A stretch of 64,000 nt of DNA, from NCBI GenBank assembly GCA_012841565.1, contig DUUM01000431.1, positions 1 to 64,000 of the forward strand, read 5' to 3'. This DNA comes from Candidatus Epulonipiscium sp. (GTDB taxonomy: Bacteria; Bacillota_A; Clostridia; Lachnospirales; Cellulosilyticaceae). The notes beneath the pieces are model-generated. The model worked only from the letters and a program-made list of their open reading frames with translations. It had not been told where the DNA came from and made no database searches. Positions 63,149 to 64,000 of this stretch are shown here, one piece after another (the stretch's first letter is position 1; each line of letters starts with the position of its first letter). Both the position numbers and the translations under genes were made by a program.

Positions 63149-63337
63149 ATGAAGGCTTATGTAGATAAGGATACGTGTATAGGGTGTGAGTTATGTCCAG
63201 ATATTTGCCCAGAGATATTTTCGATGGAAGATGATGGGCTTGCAGTTGCTCAAGATATTGAAATATCAGATGAGATTCTAGAGAGTGCTAAAGAAGCAGA
63301 ATCTAGCTGCCCAGTAGAGGCAATTAGAGTTGAATAA
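63149..63337 (+). CDS. [4Fe-4S] ferredoxin
   Basis: A 62-residue electron carrier. The Cys pattern is Cys10, Cys13, Cys16 and Cys20 (CIGCELCPDICPEIF) plus Cys54 in SSCPVEAI. This is the single-cluster type in which three of the first cysteines and the distant Cys-Pro bind one [4Fe-4S]; the second cluster half is missing, as in short ferredoxins of clostridia and Thermotoga. It probably carries electrons to or from the hydrogenase or related oxidoreductases. AAAGGAGTG precedes ATG 63149. Divergent from the Crp/Fnr gene. Confidence 0.93.
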   Translation: MKAYVDKDTCIGCELCPDICPEIFSMEDDGLAVAQDIEISDEILESAKEAESSCPVEAIRVE

Positions 63338-63347
63338 TGGAAGGTTT

Positions 63348-63394
63348 ATAATAAGTCATACAATAACATGCTGTGTTATTGTGTGACTTATTAT
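63348..63394 (+). terminator. Hairpin after ferredoxin gene
   Basis: A 21-bp stem with one G-T pair (63348-63368 with 63374-63394) followed by T-rich sequence. Confidence 0.75.
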
Positions 63395-63482
63395 GCTTTC
63401 ATTTTCTCTTTTAGTAGTATATAATATGGGAATGAGTGGTATAAAGACGGGGATAGAAACAAATAAAGAGACACTATAACCT

Positions 63483-63535
63483 AACACTCTAAAAAGGAAC
63501 TAAATACAAAGTGTTAATACCGGTAGGGGCTGGTA
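63483..63535 (+). other. Candidate structured leader before the PAS protein
   Basis: AACACT (63483-63488) can pair with AGTGTT (63510-63515), followed by hairpin TACCGG-TAGGGG-CTGGTA (63518-63535). It lies just before a GGGGAG RBS. It does not match a riboswitch class I know; it may be chance. Confidence 0.3.
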
Positions 63536-63563
63536 CTAGCAATAGTAGGGGAGATGTAATGAT

Positions 63564-64000
63564 ATGAAGGTTAGAACAAAAAAAGAACCTAATATGCAAA
63601 GATTTAAGCGTGTAGTATATTTAGGGGTAATAGGAGTTGTATGGATTAGTGTGTGGAATCAAGTGTTTAGTAAGATTATATCAGATAGGGATCATTACAT
63701 AAAATTGCAGCCATATAAAGACTTATCTTATATGATCATCACAACAATTGTGATGTATATATTAGTCAAAAGCAATATAGAAAAAACAGATTACTCCTTA
63801 GATATAGCATGTGGTGATTATGACAAGTTAAACCAAACGCATGATATATTATCAGAAAAAGACAATAATTTAAGACAAAGATTTGAAAAGTTAAAAGATA
63901 ACCACGAAGATTTACTAAGCAGTGACCAACGTTATAAACTCGTTATTGAGGGATCAAGAGATGGGATTTGGGACTGGGATTTAGTGAATAATACATTTTA
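63564..64000 (+). CDS. Membrane PAS-domain sensor protein, 3' truncated by window end
   Basis: An open frame of 145 codons running off the window. ATG 63564 follows AGGGGAG. Two membrane helices (about residues 17-35 and 55-72) enclose a short external loop. A helical coiled-coil segment follows (about 88-120, SEKDNNLRQRFEKLKDNHED), then the start of a PAS domain (YKLVIEGSRDGIWDWDLVNN) typical of sensor diguanylate cyclases, phosphodiesterases and histidine kinases. The output domain lies beyond the window. A GGDEF/EAL output would link to the c-di-GMP riboswitch 7 kb upstream, but that is only a guess. Confidence 0.75.
   Translation, partial: MKVRTKKEPNMQRFKRVVYLGVIGVVWISVWNQVFSKIISDRDHYIKLQPYKDLSYMIITTIVMYILVKSNIEKTDYSLDIACGDYDKLNQTHDILSEKDNNLRQRFEKLKDNHEDLLSSDQRYKLVIEGSRDGIWDWDLVNNTF

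Noticed and set aside
1..64000. CRISPR arrays, insertion sequences, prophage or integrase genes
   Set aside because: No spaced direct repeats, transposase motifs or phage genes were seen; repeats found are terminators, the DP region or short duplications.

Overview
The window is AT-rich Firmicutes DNA from an anaerobic, endospore-forming member of the Clostridia. Sporulation genes (cwlD, spoVG, spoVT, yabP, yabQ, spoIIE), a Bacillus-type PurR, [FeFe]-hydrogenase maturases, a clostridial ferredoxin, CdaA/CdaR, glgC/glgD and a DUF6145-like gene point to the Lachnospirales and relatives. The species cannot be named from sequence alone. I see no insertion sequence, prophage, CRISPR array or rRNA gene.

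Layout. 1-7.6 kb holds single-gene units: a DUF1858 redox protein, mecA, a wall-associated GH18 protein, cwlD, galM, a MocR-type regulator and a polysaccharide deacetylase. 7.7-11.3 kb on the minus strand holds murC-dnaD-dnaI, with three DnaA boxes between murC and dnaD. From 11.4 to 40.2 kb almost everything is on the plus strand and follows the order of the B. subtilis purR-to-lysS region: purR, (glgC-glgD inserted), spoVG, glmU, prs, pth, mfd, prsA, spoVT, hup, rqcP, yabP, yabQ, divIC, two tRNA-Met genes, spoIIE, tilS, hpt, ftsH, birA, an ECF S component, coaX, dusB, greA, lysS. 40.4-46.7 kb holds a DUF4015 glycoside hydrolase-like protein, two unknown membrane proteins and the cdaA-cdaR-glmM unit (c-di-AMP synthesis and wall precursors). 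46.8-50.2 kb holds an MscS channel and an AraC-GH39 fusion.

50.4-57.2 kb is the most distinctive block. It has a 1675-residue LPKTG surface adhesin, its probable sortase, and a c-di-GMP-I (GEMM-I) riboswitch controlling a secreted transglutaminase-like protein with an intact Cys-His-Asp triad. The arrangement suggests c-di-GMP control of surface attachment, comparable in logic to LapG/LapA or Clostridioides difficile PPEP-1, but with a different enzyme class from PPEP-1.

57.3-64 kb holds uridine phosphorylase and then the hydrogenase maturation operon (TM1266-type regulator, hydG, hydF, hydE). That operon sits behind a promoter-leader-terminator region with a clear alternative antiterminator pairing. 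A convergent Crp/Fnr regulator with a Cys-rich N-terminus, a ferredoxin and the start of a membrane PAS-domain protein follow. The hydrogenase itself is not in the window.

Other points: the GlmU homologue keeps its acetyltransferase but has lost the key uridyltransferase residues, and the MocR-type regulator has Gln where the PLP-binding Lys should be. Several listed starts are placed downstream of the longest reading frame because the ribosome binding site fits the internal start.
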